Origin: Citrobacter sp. Marseille-Q6884
Lineage (GTDB): Bacteria; Pseudomonadota; Gammaproteobacteria; Enterobacterales; Enterobacteriaceae
Assembly (NCBI RefSeq): GCF_945906775.1
Contig: NZ_CAMDRE010000001.1
Coordinates: 1,426,001-1,490,000, forward strand
Direction of reading: 5' to 3'
Length of the DNA: 64,000 bases
Part shown: in pieces, positions 1 through 8,099 of the stretch
Numbering within the stretch: position 1 is the stretch's first letter
Layout of the letters: each line of letters starts with the position of its first letter
Notes under the pieces: generated by a model
Told to the model about the DNA's origin: nothing
What the model saw: the letters and a program-made list of their open reading frames with translations, nothing else
Database searches by the model: none
Translations under genes and position numbers: made by a program

Positions 1-183
1 TGGGTCATCTATCCCGACGGACGCACGCAAAAAGTACCGGTCGCTTACTGGAACAAACGTCACGTTGAGCCAATGCCCGGCAGTATCATTTTTGTCGGAC
101 TCTCTGATGCCGTCTGGAGTCCTGTACCGGATGACATCAATGCCGACATCCTTCGTACCCTGACCCAGCGGATACCCGAATAA
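1..183 (+). CDS. yjbG: YjbG/GfcC-family exopolysaccharide protein (3' end only)
   Basis: An open frame enters from the left edge and ends with TAA at 181-183, giving the last 60 codons. The stop overlaps the yjbH start by one base (TAATG), so the two are translationally coupled. In E. coli the gene before yjbH is yjbG, a periplasmic GfcC-like protein of an exopolysaccharide operon (yjbEFGH). The tail residues (PMPGSIIFVGL and the end LTQRIPE) fit that family, but the call rests mainly on context with yjbH. Confidence 0.75.
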   Translation, partial: WVIYPDGRTQKVPVAYWNKRHVEPMPGSIIFVGLSDAVWSPVPDDINADILRTLTQRIPE

Positions 184-2279
184 TGAGAAGCACTTATCTG
201 CTCAGCTTACTGGCGCTGGGCGTAAGCATGGCTTGCCATGGCGAAACTTTCCCGGCACCGGTTGGCCCTTCCCAGTCTGACTTTGGCGGGGTGGGATTGC
301 TACAAACCCCAACCGCGCGTATGGCGCGTGAAGGTGAAATGAGCCTGAACTACCGCGATAACGATCAGTACCGCTACTATTCAGCGTCTGTACAGCTATT
401 TCCCTGGCTGGAAACCACGCTGCGTTATACCGATGTGCGCACGAAAAAATACAGTAGCGTCGCGTCGTTTTCTGGCGATCAGACATACAAGGATAAGGCT
501 TTTGATCTCAAACTGCGGTTATGGGAAGAGAGTTACTGGATGCCGCAAGTCGCGGTGGGTGCACGGGATATCGGCGGAACCGGCCTGTTTGATGCGGAGT
601 ATATCGTGGCCAGCAAAGCCTGGGGGCCGTTTGATTTCTCGCTCGGCCTTGGTTGGGGATATCTGGGAACCAGCGGCAACGTCAGTAATCCGCTGTGTTC
701 ATACAGTGATAAATTCTGTTATCGCGACAACAGCTATAAACAAGCCGGTTCCATCGACGGTAGTCAGATGTTTCACGGTCCGGCATCGCTGTTTGGCGGC
801 GTAGAATACCAGACGCCCTGGCAACCGTTGCGTCTGAAACTGGAGTATGAAGGGAATAACTACCAACAGGATTTTGCGGGCAAGCTGGAACAGAAGAGCA
901 AGTTTAACGTCGGCGCCATTTACCGCGTCACCGATTGGGCCGACGTTAACCTCAGCTACGAACGTGGCAACACCTTTATGTTTGGGGTCACGCTGCGGAC
1001 GAATTTTAACGATCTGCGACCAACGTATAACGACAACGCGCGTCCGAAATATCAGCCACAGCCGCAGGATGCCATCCTGCAACACTCGGTGGTGGCGAAT
1101 CAGTTGACGCTGCTGAAGTACAACGCCGGACTGGCCGATCCGAAAATTCAGGTGAAGGGCGATACGCTGTACGTCACCGGCGAGCAAGTGAAGTACCGTG
1201 ATTCTCGTGAAGGGATCGCGCGCGCGAACCGGATCGTTATGAACGATCTTCCTGAAGGGATCCGCACGATCCGGGTGACAGAAAATCGCCTGAATATGCC
1301 GCAGGTCACCACTGAAACTGAAGTCTCAAGTCTGAAGCGTCATCTGGAAGGCGAGCCGCTCGGCCATGAAACACCGCTGGCGCAAAAACGCGTTGAACCT
1401 GTGGTGCCGGAGAGTACCGAGCAGGGGTGGTACATCGACAAATCCCGTTTCGATTTCCATATTGATCCGGTGCTGAACCAGTCCGTGGGCGGGCCGGAAA
1501 ACTTCTATATGTATCAGTTGGGTGTGATGGGAACAGCCGATCTGTGGGTGACGGATCACCTGCTCACCACCGGTAGTCTTTTTGCCAACCTCGCCAACAA
1601 CTACGACAAGTTTAACTACACCAATCCGCCAAACGATTCACATTTGCCGCGAGTACGTACCCATGTACGTGACTATGTGCAGAACGATGTGTATGTGAAT
1701 AACCTGCAGGCCAATTATTTCCAGTATTTCGGTAAGGGATTCTATGGTCAGGTTTATGGCGGCTATCTCGAAACCATGTACGGCGGGGCGGGGGCTGAAG
1801 TGCTGTACCGTCCGGTAGACAGTAACTGGGCGTTTGGCATTGATGCCAACTATGTGAAGCAGCGCGACTGGCGTAGTGCGCAGGATATGATGAAATTCAC
1901 GGATTACAGCGTGAAGACCGGGCATTTGACCGCCTACTGGACACCGTCTTTCGCCCAGGATGTTCTGGTGAAAGCCAGTGTGGGTCAGTACCTGGCGGGG
2001 GATAAGGGCGGAACGCTGGAAATCGCGAAACGCTTCGACAGCGGCGTGGTCGTGGGCGGTTATGCGACCATTACCGATGCCTCACCGGATGAGTACGGAG
2101 AAGGGGATTTTACCAAAGGGGTGTATGTGTCAGTACCGCTGGATCTCTTCTCTTCAGGCCCAACCCGCAGCCGTGCGGCGATCGGCTGGACGCCGTTGAC
2201 GCGCGACGGGGGTCAGCAGCTTGGACGTAAGTTCGGTCTGTACGATATGACCAGCGATCGCAGTGTGAATTTCCGTTGA
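183..2279 (+). CDS. yjbH: YjbH-family outer-membrane exopolysaccharide protein
   Basis: A 698-residue protein that begins with a Sec signal peptide (hydrophobic residues 5-17) containing a possible but non-canonical lipobox ending at Cys18 (SMAC). The mature part starts with the family's typical GGVGLLQTPTARM segment near residue 35. It then alternates aromatic and polar residues as expected of an outer-membrane beta-barrel (about 50-270 and 440-690), with a more soluble middle region around 290-410. YjbH/GfcD proteins are thought to work in export of an extracellular polysaccharide. It is the last gene of the operon and overlaps yjbG by one base. Length matches the E. coli protein. Exact transport role is inferred from the family. 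Confidence 0.92.
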   Translation: MRSTYLLSLLALGVSMACHGETFPAPVGPSQSDFGGVGLLQTPTARMAREGEMSLNYRDNDQYRYYSASVQLFPWLETTLRYTDVRTKKYSSVASFSGDQTYKDKAFDLKLRLWEESYWMPQVAVGARDIGGTGLFDAEYIVASKAWGPFDFSLGLGWGYLGTSGNVSNPLCSYSDKFCYRDNSYKQAGSIDGSQMFHGPASLFGGVEYQTPWQPLRLKLEYEGNNYQQDFAGKLEQKSKFNVGAIYRVTDWADVNLSYERGNTFMFGVTLRTNFNDLRPTYNDNARPKYQPQPQDAILQHSVVANQLTLLKYNAGLADPKIQVKGDTLYVTGEQVKYRDSREGIARANRIVMNDLPEGIRTIRVTENRLNMPQVTTETEVSSLKRHLEGEPLGHETPLAQKRVEPVVPESTEQGWYIDKSRFDFHIDPVLNQSVGGPENFYMYQLGVMGTADLWVTDHLLTTGSLFANLANNYDKFNYTNPPNDSHLPRVRTHVRDYVQNDVYVNNLQANYFQYFGKGFYGQVYGGYLETMYGGAGAEVLYRPVDSNWAFGIDANYVKQRDWRSAQDMMKFTDYSVKTGHLTAYWTPSFAQDVLVKASVGQYLAGDKGGTLEIAKRFDSGVVVGGYATITDASPDEYGEGDFTKGVYVSVPLDLFSSGPTRSRAAIGWTPLTRDGGQQLGRKFGLYDMTSDRSVNFR

Positions 2280-2291
2280 GGTGAATGTTGA

Positions 2292-2323
2292 TTGCCCGGT
2301 GGCGCTAAGTTTACCGGGCCTAC
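2292..2323. repeat. REP-like palindrome after yjbH
   Basis: Arms GCCCGGT (2294-2300) and ACCGGGC (2313-2319) flank a short loop. It sits between the converging ends of yjbH and the acyltransferase gene, and slightly overlaps the end of the latter. It has the form of a degenerate REP element and may also end transcription from both sides. Confidence 0.55.
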
Positions 2324-2775
2324 AACCTGCGCAGGAGCCTGGCTGGATTTCCGGCGTACACACCTTTCTCAGTAATTGATTTTGTCACTACGCTGCCTGC
2401 GCCTATCACAGTGCCATCACAGATGCTGACCGCGAGGATGGTTGCACCGCTACCGATAGAAACATCATTGCCGAGGGTAATTCGCCCCCAACTGCTGCGA
2501 TCAGCATTGGGTTTTCCATCCCGAAACAGATCGTTAGCGAACATCACGCCATGCCCGATAAAACATCGACTTCCGACAGTGACATATTCGCAAATGAACG
2601 TATGCGACTGAATCTTTGTTTCCGCGCCAATATGCGTATTCCCCTGGATTTCAACAAAGGGTCCAACAAATACGTTGTCGTCGAGTTGGCAGTCATAGAG
2701 ATTGGCAGGCTCATAAATCACGACGTTTTCACCACACGTGACGTTACGGACAGTGGACTGGCGAATCGTTGTCAT
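2320..2775 (-). CDS. Hexapeptide-repeat (left-handed beta-helix) acyltransferase
   Basis: A 151-residue protein made almost wholly of imperfect hexapeptide repeats ([LIV]-G-x4 pattern, for example VFVGPFVEI, NTHIGAETKI, VSIGSGATIL, TVIGAGSVVT). It ends in the usual GNPARLLRRL tail of sugar O-/N-acetyltransferases (WbbJ/WlbB type). A candidate catalytic His lies in FIGHGVMF near residue 95. Such enzymes acetylate nucleotide sugars or surface polysaccharides. It follows the GNAT gene with 9 bases between them, so the pair is probably one operon. It is absent from the E. coli K-12 arrangement, so it is an accessory gene. The substrate cannot be told from sequence. Confidence 0.85.
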   Translation of the reverse strand: MTTIRQSTVRNVTCGENVVIYEPANLYDCQLDDNVFVGPFVEIQGNTHIGAETKIQSHTFICEYVTVGSRCFIGHGVMFANDLFRDGKPNADRSSWGRITLGNDVSIGSGATILAVSICDGTVIGAGSVVTKSITEKGVYAGNPARLLRRL

Positions 2776-2784
2776 TTTGGTCTC

Positions 2785-3294
2785 TCAAAGTTGTTTTTCC
2801 ATGATGTGCAGTGTGCTTGTCTGGGAAGCCGTCGTAAAAGTCATGTCCTTCACAAATGTCATCCCTTGCTGCTCATAGAACCGTCGCGCACGGGGATTAT
2901 CAGCCAGTACGTCCAGCCAAAGACGTTTCTCATTTTGCGCTCTGGCTTGCCGGATAACTTCGGTAAAGAGTTGCTCGCCGTATTGCTTGCCGGTTTCACC
3001 GGGCATCAGGTAGATCTTATGCAGCAATGTCCCGGACTGGCCGCCTGCTTCCATCGATTGCCGTAGGCTGTATTTCGCAAACCCAACGGGTGTGTCGGCA
3101 AAGGCGATCAGCCAAAAGGTCTCCGGCTGGGCTAAGCTTCTGGCGATCGCTGACAGGGAATATTCTTGCTCAAGATAAGTGTCGAGCTCATCCATGTTAT
3201 TCCACAGAGATGAAAAATGATGTCTGTAGCTGGTATTTCCCATTGAGCTTAGCAAGCTGGCATCATCGGGAGTTGCCATTTGAATCGTAAGCAT
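2785..3294 (-). CDS. GNAT-family N-acetyltransferase
   Basis: 169 residues with the GNAT fold pattern. The acetyl-CoA binding region follows a beta strand (HKIYLMPGETGKQYGEQLF, about residues 91-109), and the C-terminal motif has DNPRARRFYEQQGM (about 132-145), where Arg/Tyr close over the cofactor. The family acetylates amines on small molecules or proteins. It lies just upstream of the hexapeptide acyltransferase on the same strand and is probably co-transcribed. Whether both modify the neighbouring exopolysaccharide system is only a guess. Confidence 0.85.
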   Translation of the reverse strand: MLTIQMATPDDASLLSSMGNTSYRHHFSSLWNNMDELDTYLEQEYSLSAIARSLAQPETFWLIAFADTPVGFAKYSLRQSMEAGGQSGTLLHKIYLMPGETGKQYGEQLFTEVIRQARAQNEKRLWLDVLADNPRARRFYEQQGMTFVKDMTFTTASQTSTLHIMEKQL

Positions 3295-3380
3295 TTTTCA
3301 GTCCGTTCAAGAGGTTAGAGGCACCGTTATTGTTGCATCATTATTGAGCTGCACAAAACATAAACAAAAAATGTAGATCT

Positions 3381-3400
3381 CTGTCACATTTTTGCGTTAT
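3381..3400 (+). promoter_or_regulatory. Possible Pho box upstream of psiE
   Basis: CTGTCAC at 3381-3387, followed 4 bases later by TTGCGTTAT, resembles two CTGTCAT-type PhoB repeats in 11-bp phase. E. coli psiE is phosphate-starvation inducible through PhoB, which supports the reading. The second repeat is weak. Confidence 0.45.
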
Positions 3401-3434
3401 ACAGAAACCTCGCCACTGAGTAAGAGGTGCTGTT

Positions 3435-3845
3435 ATGACGTCGCTATCTCGTCCGCGTGTTGAGTTTATCTCCACGGTTTTACAGACAGTCTTAAACCTT
3501 GGGCTGTTGAGTCTGGGCCTGATCCTGGTCGTATTCCTCGGTAAAGAAACGCTGCATCTGGCAGATGTGCTATTTGCACCGGAACAAACCAGCAAGTATG
3601 AGCTGGTGGAAGGGCTGGTGGTTTACTTTCTCTACTTTGAGTTTATCGCGCTGATTGTGAAGTACTTTCAGTCAGGATTTCACTTTCCGCTACGCTATTT
3701 TGTCTATATCGGGATCACGGCGATTGTGCGGCTGATCATCGTCGATCATAAAGCGCCCATGGATGTGCTGATCTATTCTGCGGCGATCCTGCTGCTGGTG
3801 ATCACATTGTGGCTGTGTAATTCCAAACGGCTGAAGCGAGAGTAA
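3435..3845 (+). CDS. psiE: Phosphate-starvation-inducible protein PsiE
   Basis: A 136-residue inner-membrane protein with four hydrophobic segments (about 14-36, 55-75, 83-102, 108-128), nearly the same length and sequence as E. coli PsiE. Its molecular function is unknown; in E. coli it is induced by phosphate starvation (PhoB) and repressed by CRP. In E. coli xylE lies between psiE and malG. Here psiE is directly followed by the convergent malG. Confidence 0.95.
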   Translation: MTSLSRPRVEFISTVLQTVLNLGLLSLGLILVVFLGKETLHLADVLFAPEQTSKYELVEGLVVYFLYFEFIALIVKYFQSGFHFPLRYFVYIGITAIVRLIIVDHKAPMDVLIYSAAILLLVITLWLCNSKRLKRE

Positions 3846-3847
3846 AA

Positions 3848-3870
3848 AAAAGGGCGCTCCGTAGAGCGCC
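3848..3870 (-). terminator. Terminator of malEFG (between psiE and malG)
   Basis: GGCGCTC (3853-3859) and GAGCGCC (3864-3870) form a 7-bp stem with a 4-base loop. Read on the minus strand it is followed by seven T residues (the A-run 3844-3850), so it ends the malEFG transcript. The plus-strand side lacks a T-run. Confidence 0.8.
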
Positions 3871-3958
3871 AAATAACAGTCACAGGTTGGGATAACATAA
3901 GTTGAGGGTTGCAGTGGCATTGCATTGCCCGTTGCCGGGCAAGGTACTTCGATGAAAC

Positions 3959-4849
3959 TTAACCTTTCACCCCGCCAGCCGTCAGGCCATTGACCAGCCA
4001 GCGCTGTGCCAGCAGGAACACCAGAGTGATCGGAATAGCGGACAGTACGGCCGCAGCGGCAAAGTCGCCCCACAAGTAGTTCTGCGGATTGAGATACTGC
4101 TGCATGCCTACCGCCAGGGTGTAGCTGTTCACATCCCGCAGAAGCAGGGATGCGACCGGGACTTCCGTAATTGCGGCGATAAACGACAGAATAAACACCA
4201 CCGCCAGAATCGGTACAGAAAGCGGCAGCAGCACCAGACGAAATGCTTGCCACGGCGTGGCGCCATCCAGCGCGGCGGCTTCTTCCAGTGAACCATCGAT
4301 GGTTTCGAAATAGCCTTTAATCGTCCACACATGCAGTGCGATACCGCCGAGGTAAGCGAAGATCACGCCGCCGTGGGTATTCAGGCCGATAAACGGAATG
4401 TACTGACCCAGGCGGTCGAACAAGGCATATAACGCCACCAGAGACAGTACAGCCGGGAACATCTGAAAAATCAGCATCCCTTTCAGCAGGGTCGCTTTAC
4501 CCGGAAAACGCATGCGTGCAAAGGCGTAAGCGCAGGTGGTGGAGAGCGCCACGATGCCAATGGCCGTAATACCAGCGATTTTCACCGAGTTCCACAGCCA
4601 CAACAGCACTGGGAAGGGGGGCGGCGTAACACGGCCATCGGCATGTTCAACGCTGAAGCCGAGTGCCAGCCGCCAGTGCTCCCAGGAGATGTTTTCCGGG
4701 ATCAAACTCCCGGTGGCAAAGTTACCTTCACGCAGCGAGATAGCGATAACCATCAGCAGCGGGAACATGATGGCGGCGATAAAAATCAGCAGACCTAAGT
4801 GCGTCACAAAGAGGCGCATTTTTTGAGATTTGGGTTGGACCATAGCCAT
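3959..4849 (-). CDS. malG: Maltose ABC transporter permease MalG
   Basis: 296-residue inner-membrane permease with six membrane segments. It carries the EAA loop that docks to MalK (EEAAALDGATPWQAF, about residues 190-204), and is nearly identical to E. coli MalG. With MalF it forms the channel of the maltose/maltodextrin importer MalFGK2. The start is placed at ATG 4849 because GGAGGG lies 8 bases upstream (4858-4863); an in-frame TTG at 4855 is possible but too close to that site. Only 14 bases separate it from malF. Confidence 0.97.
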   Translation of the reverse strand: MAMVQPKSQKMRLFVTHLGLLIFIAAIMFPLLMVIAISLREGNFATGSLIPENISWEHWRLALGFSVEHADGRVTPPPFPVLLWLWNSVKIAGITAIGIVALSTTCAYAFARMRFPGKATLLKGMLIFQMFPAVLSLVALYALFDRLGQYIPFIGLNTHGGVIFAYLGGIALHVWTIKGYFETIDGSLEEAAALDGATPWQAFRLVLLPLSVPILAVVFILSFIAAITEVPVASLLLRDVNSYTLAVGMQQYLNPQNYLWGDFAAAAVLSAIPITLVFLLAQRWLVNGLTAGGVKG

Positions 4850-4863
4850 GTTCAATGCCCTCC

Positions 4864-6408
4864 TTAGTCGAATTTCATGCGTGTGGCTTTCAGGTTCACA
4901 ATCGCCAGGGCGCCGACCAACAGGAAAATCAGCGTGGCAATCGCTGCCGCCAGACCAAAGTCCTGACCACCGCCGCCTTCAAAAGCGATGCGGTAGGTGT
5001 AGCTCACGAGCAGGTCGGTATACCCCGCTGGCGTGGTGGTGCCAAGCCTGTCCGGGCCGCCATTGGTCAACAGTTGAATCAGCACGAAGTTGTTAAAGTT
5101 AAAAGCAAAGCTGGCGATCATCAGCGGCGTCAGCGGCTTAATCAGCAGCGGAAGCGTAATCTTAAAGAAGTTCTGGAACGGGCCTGCACCGTCCATCGCC
5201 GAGGCTTCATACAGGTCGTCAGGAATCGCTTTCAACAGACCCATGCACAGGATCATCATGTACGGATAGCCCAGCCAGGTGTTGACGATAATAATCATCG
5301 AACGTGCGGTGGTCGGGTCGCTGAACCAGGCCGGTTTGATGCCAAACAGCGCGCTCAGCATCATGTTGATTTCACCAAAACTTTGGTTGAACAACCCTTT
5401 GAAAATCAGAATCGAGATAAATGACGGTACGGCATAAGGCAAAATCAGCAGCACGCGGTAAATCGCTTTGCCTTTCAACGCTTCCCATTGCACCAGGCAG
5501 GCCAGAATCATCCCGACGGCAACGGTCAGGATCACCGTTAGCACCGAGAATATGACGGTCCAGACAAAGATTGCGAAGAACGGTTTCTGGATGCCTTCAT
5601 CGGTGAAGACGCGGGTAAAGTTTTCCCAGCCGATGGCAACGGTATAGCCCGGGCTGAGTTTTTCCGTGCCCCAGTTACCGTCAGCAGCGACAGATTGATA
5701 GTAACCAATGTCGTTGTTTGCCCGGTATTTTACGCCGCTCTGATTATTGGTCAGCGTCCCGTCATCGGCCAGAACGTAGAGTGGCTGCGTACCGGAGAAC
5801 TGGCGCAACGAGCTCATGGTAACCTTACTTTCATCTGGCAGAACGGCAGTCAGTTGCGTCATTGCCTGGCGATTCTGCGTGATGATACGCAGCGTCGCAC
5901 GTTCACCTGCTGGTAGTGCATCCGCCTCTTTCAGTTGCAGTTTTTGCTCGCCGCCAAATTTAAAGGCATCGGAGACATAGTTCTTGCCCGTTTCGCCGTC
6001 GGTGAGGGCCAGTTGCCACTCATCACCCGCCGGATACAGGCCGAAGTTATAGGTTTTGCCCGCCTGATATGAACGATCCATCAGAACTTGCTGGGCGCGT
6101 TCAAAGGTCAGTTGGTTGGTACTGCTGTAGTTGGTAAAGGCAATCGCGATAGTACAAATAAGCGGAAACAGTACAAACAGCCCCATGCCAGCAACGCCAG
6201 GATAGACATAGCGCCATGCATAGGTTTTACGGTTAGCGAAAATATACAGGCCAGCAGAGCTTAAAATCAGCGTCATGATGGCAAACAGGTACTCCCCCTG
6301 GGCGTACATCAAAACAACAAGGTAACCCACCAGCAGGCCGAGCAGACCCATCACTGACCATTTCAGCGTGTCGCTTTGCCACCAGTGCTTCTTTTTAATG
6401 ACATCCAT
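4864..6408 (-). CDS. malF: Maltose ABC transporter permease MalF
   Basis: 514 residues, the full E. coli length. Eight membrane segments, with the large periplasmic P2 loop (about residues 95-275) that touches the maltose-binding protein, and the EAA motif YEASAMDGAGPFQNF near residue 400 for MalK contact. Middle gene of malEFG. A 186-base gap holding an ERIC-like repeat separates it from malE, as in related bacteria where hairpins there keep malE mRNA stable and its expression higher than that of malF. Confidence 0.98.
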   Translation of the reverse strand: MDVIKKKHWWQSDTLKWSVMGLLGLLVGYLVVLMYAQGEYLFAIMTLILSSAGLYIFANRKTYAWRYVYPGVAGMGLFVLFPLICTIAIAFTNYSSTNQLTFERAQQVLMDRSYQAGKTYNFGLYPAGDEWQLALTDGETGKNYVSDAFKFGGEQKLQLKEADALPAGERATLRIITQNRQAMTQLTAVLPDESKVTMSSLRQFSGTQPLYVLADDGTLTNNQSGVKYRANNDIGYYQSVAADGNWGTEKLSPGYTVAIGWENFTRVFTDEGIQKPFFAIFVWTVIFSVLTVILTVAVGMILACLVQWEALKGKAIYRVLLILPYAVPSFISILIFKGLFNQSFGEINMMLSALFGIKPAWFSDPTTARSMIIIVNTWLGYPYMMILCMGLLKAIPDDLYEASAMDGAGPFQNFFKITLPLLIKPLTPLMIASFAFNFNNFVLIQLLTNGGPDRLGTTTPAGYTDLLVSYTYRIAFEGGGGQDFGLAAAIATLIFLLVGALAIVNLKATRMKFD

Positions 6409-6429
6409 GGGGATCTTCCTCTTTACACT

Positions 6430-6545
6430 TTATCCTTCACGCGACCTCTTTGTTGGCTTCGGAAGCGCACCCCAGTCACTTACTTATGTAAGCGCCTGGG
6501 GATTTGCCTCCTTGCCGCCTCGATGTCGCGCGAATGACTTCGTGT
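6430..6545. repeat. ERIC-like element in the malE-malF gap
   Basis: About 115 bases with the ERIC core: CACCCCAGTCACTTACTTA, then TAAGCGCCTGGGGATT as the facing arm (6469-6513), followed by CCTTGCCGCC. It lies within the malEFG transcript. E. coli carries REP sequences at this place. The element probably forms a stem-loop that protects malE mRNA from 3' decay. Confidence 0.75.
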
Positions 6546-6594
6546 AACAACGTATTCAATAAACCTGATTCACTCAGAAATAAGGGAAACCGTA

Positions 6595-7785
6595 TTACTT
6601 AGTGATACGACCTTGTGCGTCTTTCAGTGCAGCATCAACAGTCTGACGACCGCTGGCTGCGTTGATCACTGCGGTACGAACGGCGTACCAGAATGCGGCC
6701 ATTTGTGGGATGTTCGGCATGATTTCGCCTTTCTCGGCGTTACCCATGGTGGCTGCGATACGGGGATCTTTCGCTAACTGATCCTGGAAGGATTTCAGTG
6801 CTACGGCACCCAGCGGTTTGTCCTTGTTCACTTCATCCAGACCCTGGTCGGTTAGCAGATAGTTTTCGAGGAACTCTTTTGCCAGCTCTTTGTTCGGGCT
6901 GGCGGCGTTAATACCGGCACTCAGTACCCCAACAAACGGTTTAGAAGCTTTGCCTTTGAAGGTTGGCAGCAGCGTTACGCCGTAGTTGATTTTGCTCTTG
7001 TCGATGTTCGACCAGGCCCACGGACCGTTAATCGTCATTGCCGTTTCGCCCTTGTTAAAGGCGGCTTCAGCGATCGAGTAGTCGGTATCTGCGTTCATGT
7101 GTTTGTTCTTAATCAGATCCACCAGGAAGGTCAGACCCGCTTTCGCGCCAGCGTTATCCACACCCACGTCTTTCACATCGTATTTGCCGTTTTCAAACTT
7201 GAACGCGTAACCGCCGTCGGCAGCAATCAGCGGCCAGGTGAAGTACGGTTCTTGCAGGTTGAACATCAGTGCGCTCTTACCTTTCGCCTTCAGCTCTTTA
7301 TCCAGCGCAGGAATTTCTTCCCAGGTTTTCGGCGGGTTAGGGACCAGGTCTTTGTTGTAAATCAGAGAGAGCGCTTCGACGGCAATCGGATAAGCAATCA
7401 GTTTGCCGTTATAGCGAACGGCGTCCCAGGTGAACGGATAGAGCTTGTCCTGGAACGCTTTATCAGGGGTGATCTCAGCCAGCAGACCAGATTGTGCGTA
7501 GCCACCAAAGCGGTCATGCGCCCAGAAGATAATGTCCGGGCCGTCGCCCGTTGCGGCAACCTGCGGGAATTTCTCTTCCAGTTTGTCTGGGTGTTCAATA
7601 GTGACTTTGATACCCGTGTCTTTCTCGAATTTTTTGCCCACTTCAGCGAGGCCGTTATAGCCTTTATCGCCGTTGATCCAAATGACCAGCTTGCCTTCTT
7701 CAATCTTGGCGAGAGCCGAGGCGGAAAACATCATCGTCGTCAGTGCGGACAATGCGAGGATGCGTGCGCCAGTTTTGATTTTCAT
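6595..7785 (-). CDS. malE: Periplasmic maltose/maltodextrin-binding protein
   Basis: 396 residues as in E. coli MalE. Signal peptide MKIKTGARILALSALTTMMF ending SALA before KIEEGKLVIW. The mature part carries the cluster-B solute-binding fold and the conserved maltose-site segments (DGPDIIFWAHDRFGGYAQSG, NGPWAW). It delivers maltodextrins to MalFGK2 and to the Tar receptor. The start is set at ATG 7785, since upstream codons encode no signal-peptide-like sequence. Its control region is altered: the usual shared malE-malK promoter is split by a 903-codon gene, and malE keeps a private MalT/CRP module (7863-7920). Confidence 0.98.
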   Translation of the reverse strand: MKIKTGARILALSALTTMMFSASALAKIEEGKLVIWINGDKGYNGLAEVGKKFEKDTGIKVTIEHPDKLEEKFPQVAATGDGPDIIFWAHDRFGGYAQSGLLAEITPDKAFQDKLYPFTWDAVRYNGKLIAYPIAVEALSLIYNKDLVPNPPKTWEEIPALDKELKAKGKSALMFNLQEPYFTWPLIAADGGYAFKFENGKYDVKDVGVDNAGAKAGLTFLVDLIKNKHMNADTDYSIAEAAFNKGETAMTINGPWAWSNIDKSKINYGVTLLPTFKGKASKPFVGVLSAGINAASPNKELAKEFLENYLLTDQGLDEVNKDKPLGAVALKSFQDQLAKDPRIAATMGNAEKGEIMPNIPQMAAFWYAVRTAVINAASGRQTVDAALKDAQGRITK

Positions 7786-7862
7786 ATTCCCCATCCTTTT
7801 TGGTGATGTGCGCGTGGATACACAGAGGTGGCTTAACAATCACAGTGTCGTGATTTAGCAAC

Positions 7863-7920
7863 CTCTTTCCATCCTCCTTTGCTCTACGCCCTGGAGGTAT
7901 CTGGCGTGATCCACTTCGCA
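7863..7920 (-). promoter_or_regulatory. malE promoter module: two MalT-like boxes plus CRP-like site
   Basis: Read on the minus strand, GGGCGTAGAG and AAGGAGGATGG are two MalT-box-like motifs (consensus GGGGA(T/G)GAGG) facing malE. Ten bases upstream of them lies CGTGA-N6-TCGCA (7905-7920), matching the CRP consensus at 8 of 10 key bases. The same two-box arrangement occurs at malEp of E. coli. A second copy with identical spacing lies at 11052-11109. Confidence 0.7.
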
Positions 7921-8011
7921 TAAACGGAAATGCGCTGTTCTGACGCACAGTGCGTACCCGGTTTTTGCCATTTATATGATGAAAGTGTGGTGAGGTAATA
8001 CGCAGGAAAAT

Positions 8012-8085
8012 GTGGAGATGTCAGGCTGACATCTCCACGAACATTAAAAAGAAATAAAAAGAGGGGCTCTCTAGGGGAGAGATGA
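8012..8085 (-). terminator. Probable terminators after the 903-codon gene
   Basis: Just beyond the stop of the 903-codon gene, the minus strand reads CTCTC-CCCTA-GAGAG (8067-8081) followed by a T-rich tract. It then reaches a 13-bp inverted repeat with a single central base (8012-8024 against 8026-8038) followed by ATTTTCC. Together they should stop transcription before malE. Confidence 0.6.
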
Positions 8086-8099
8086 ATTAAGAAAAAAAA

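Noticed and set aside
7099..7806. 235-codon plus-strand frame over malE
   Set aside because: Antisense to malE, without recognisable protein features.
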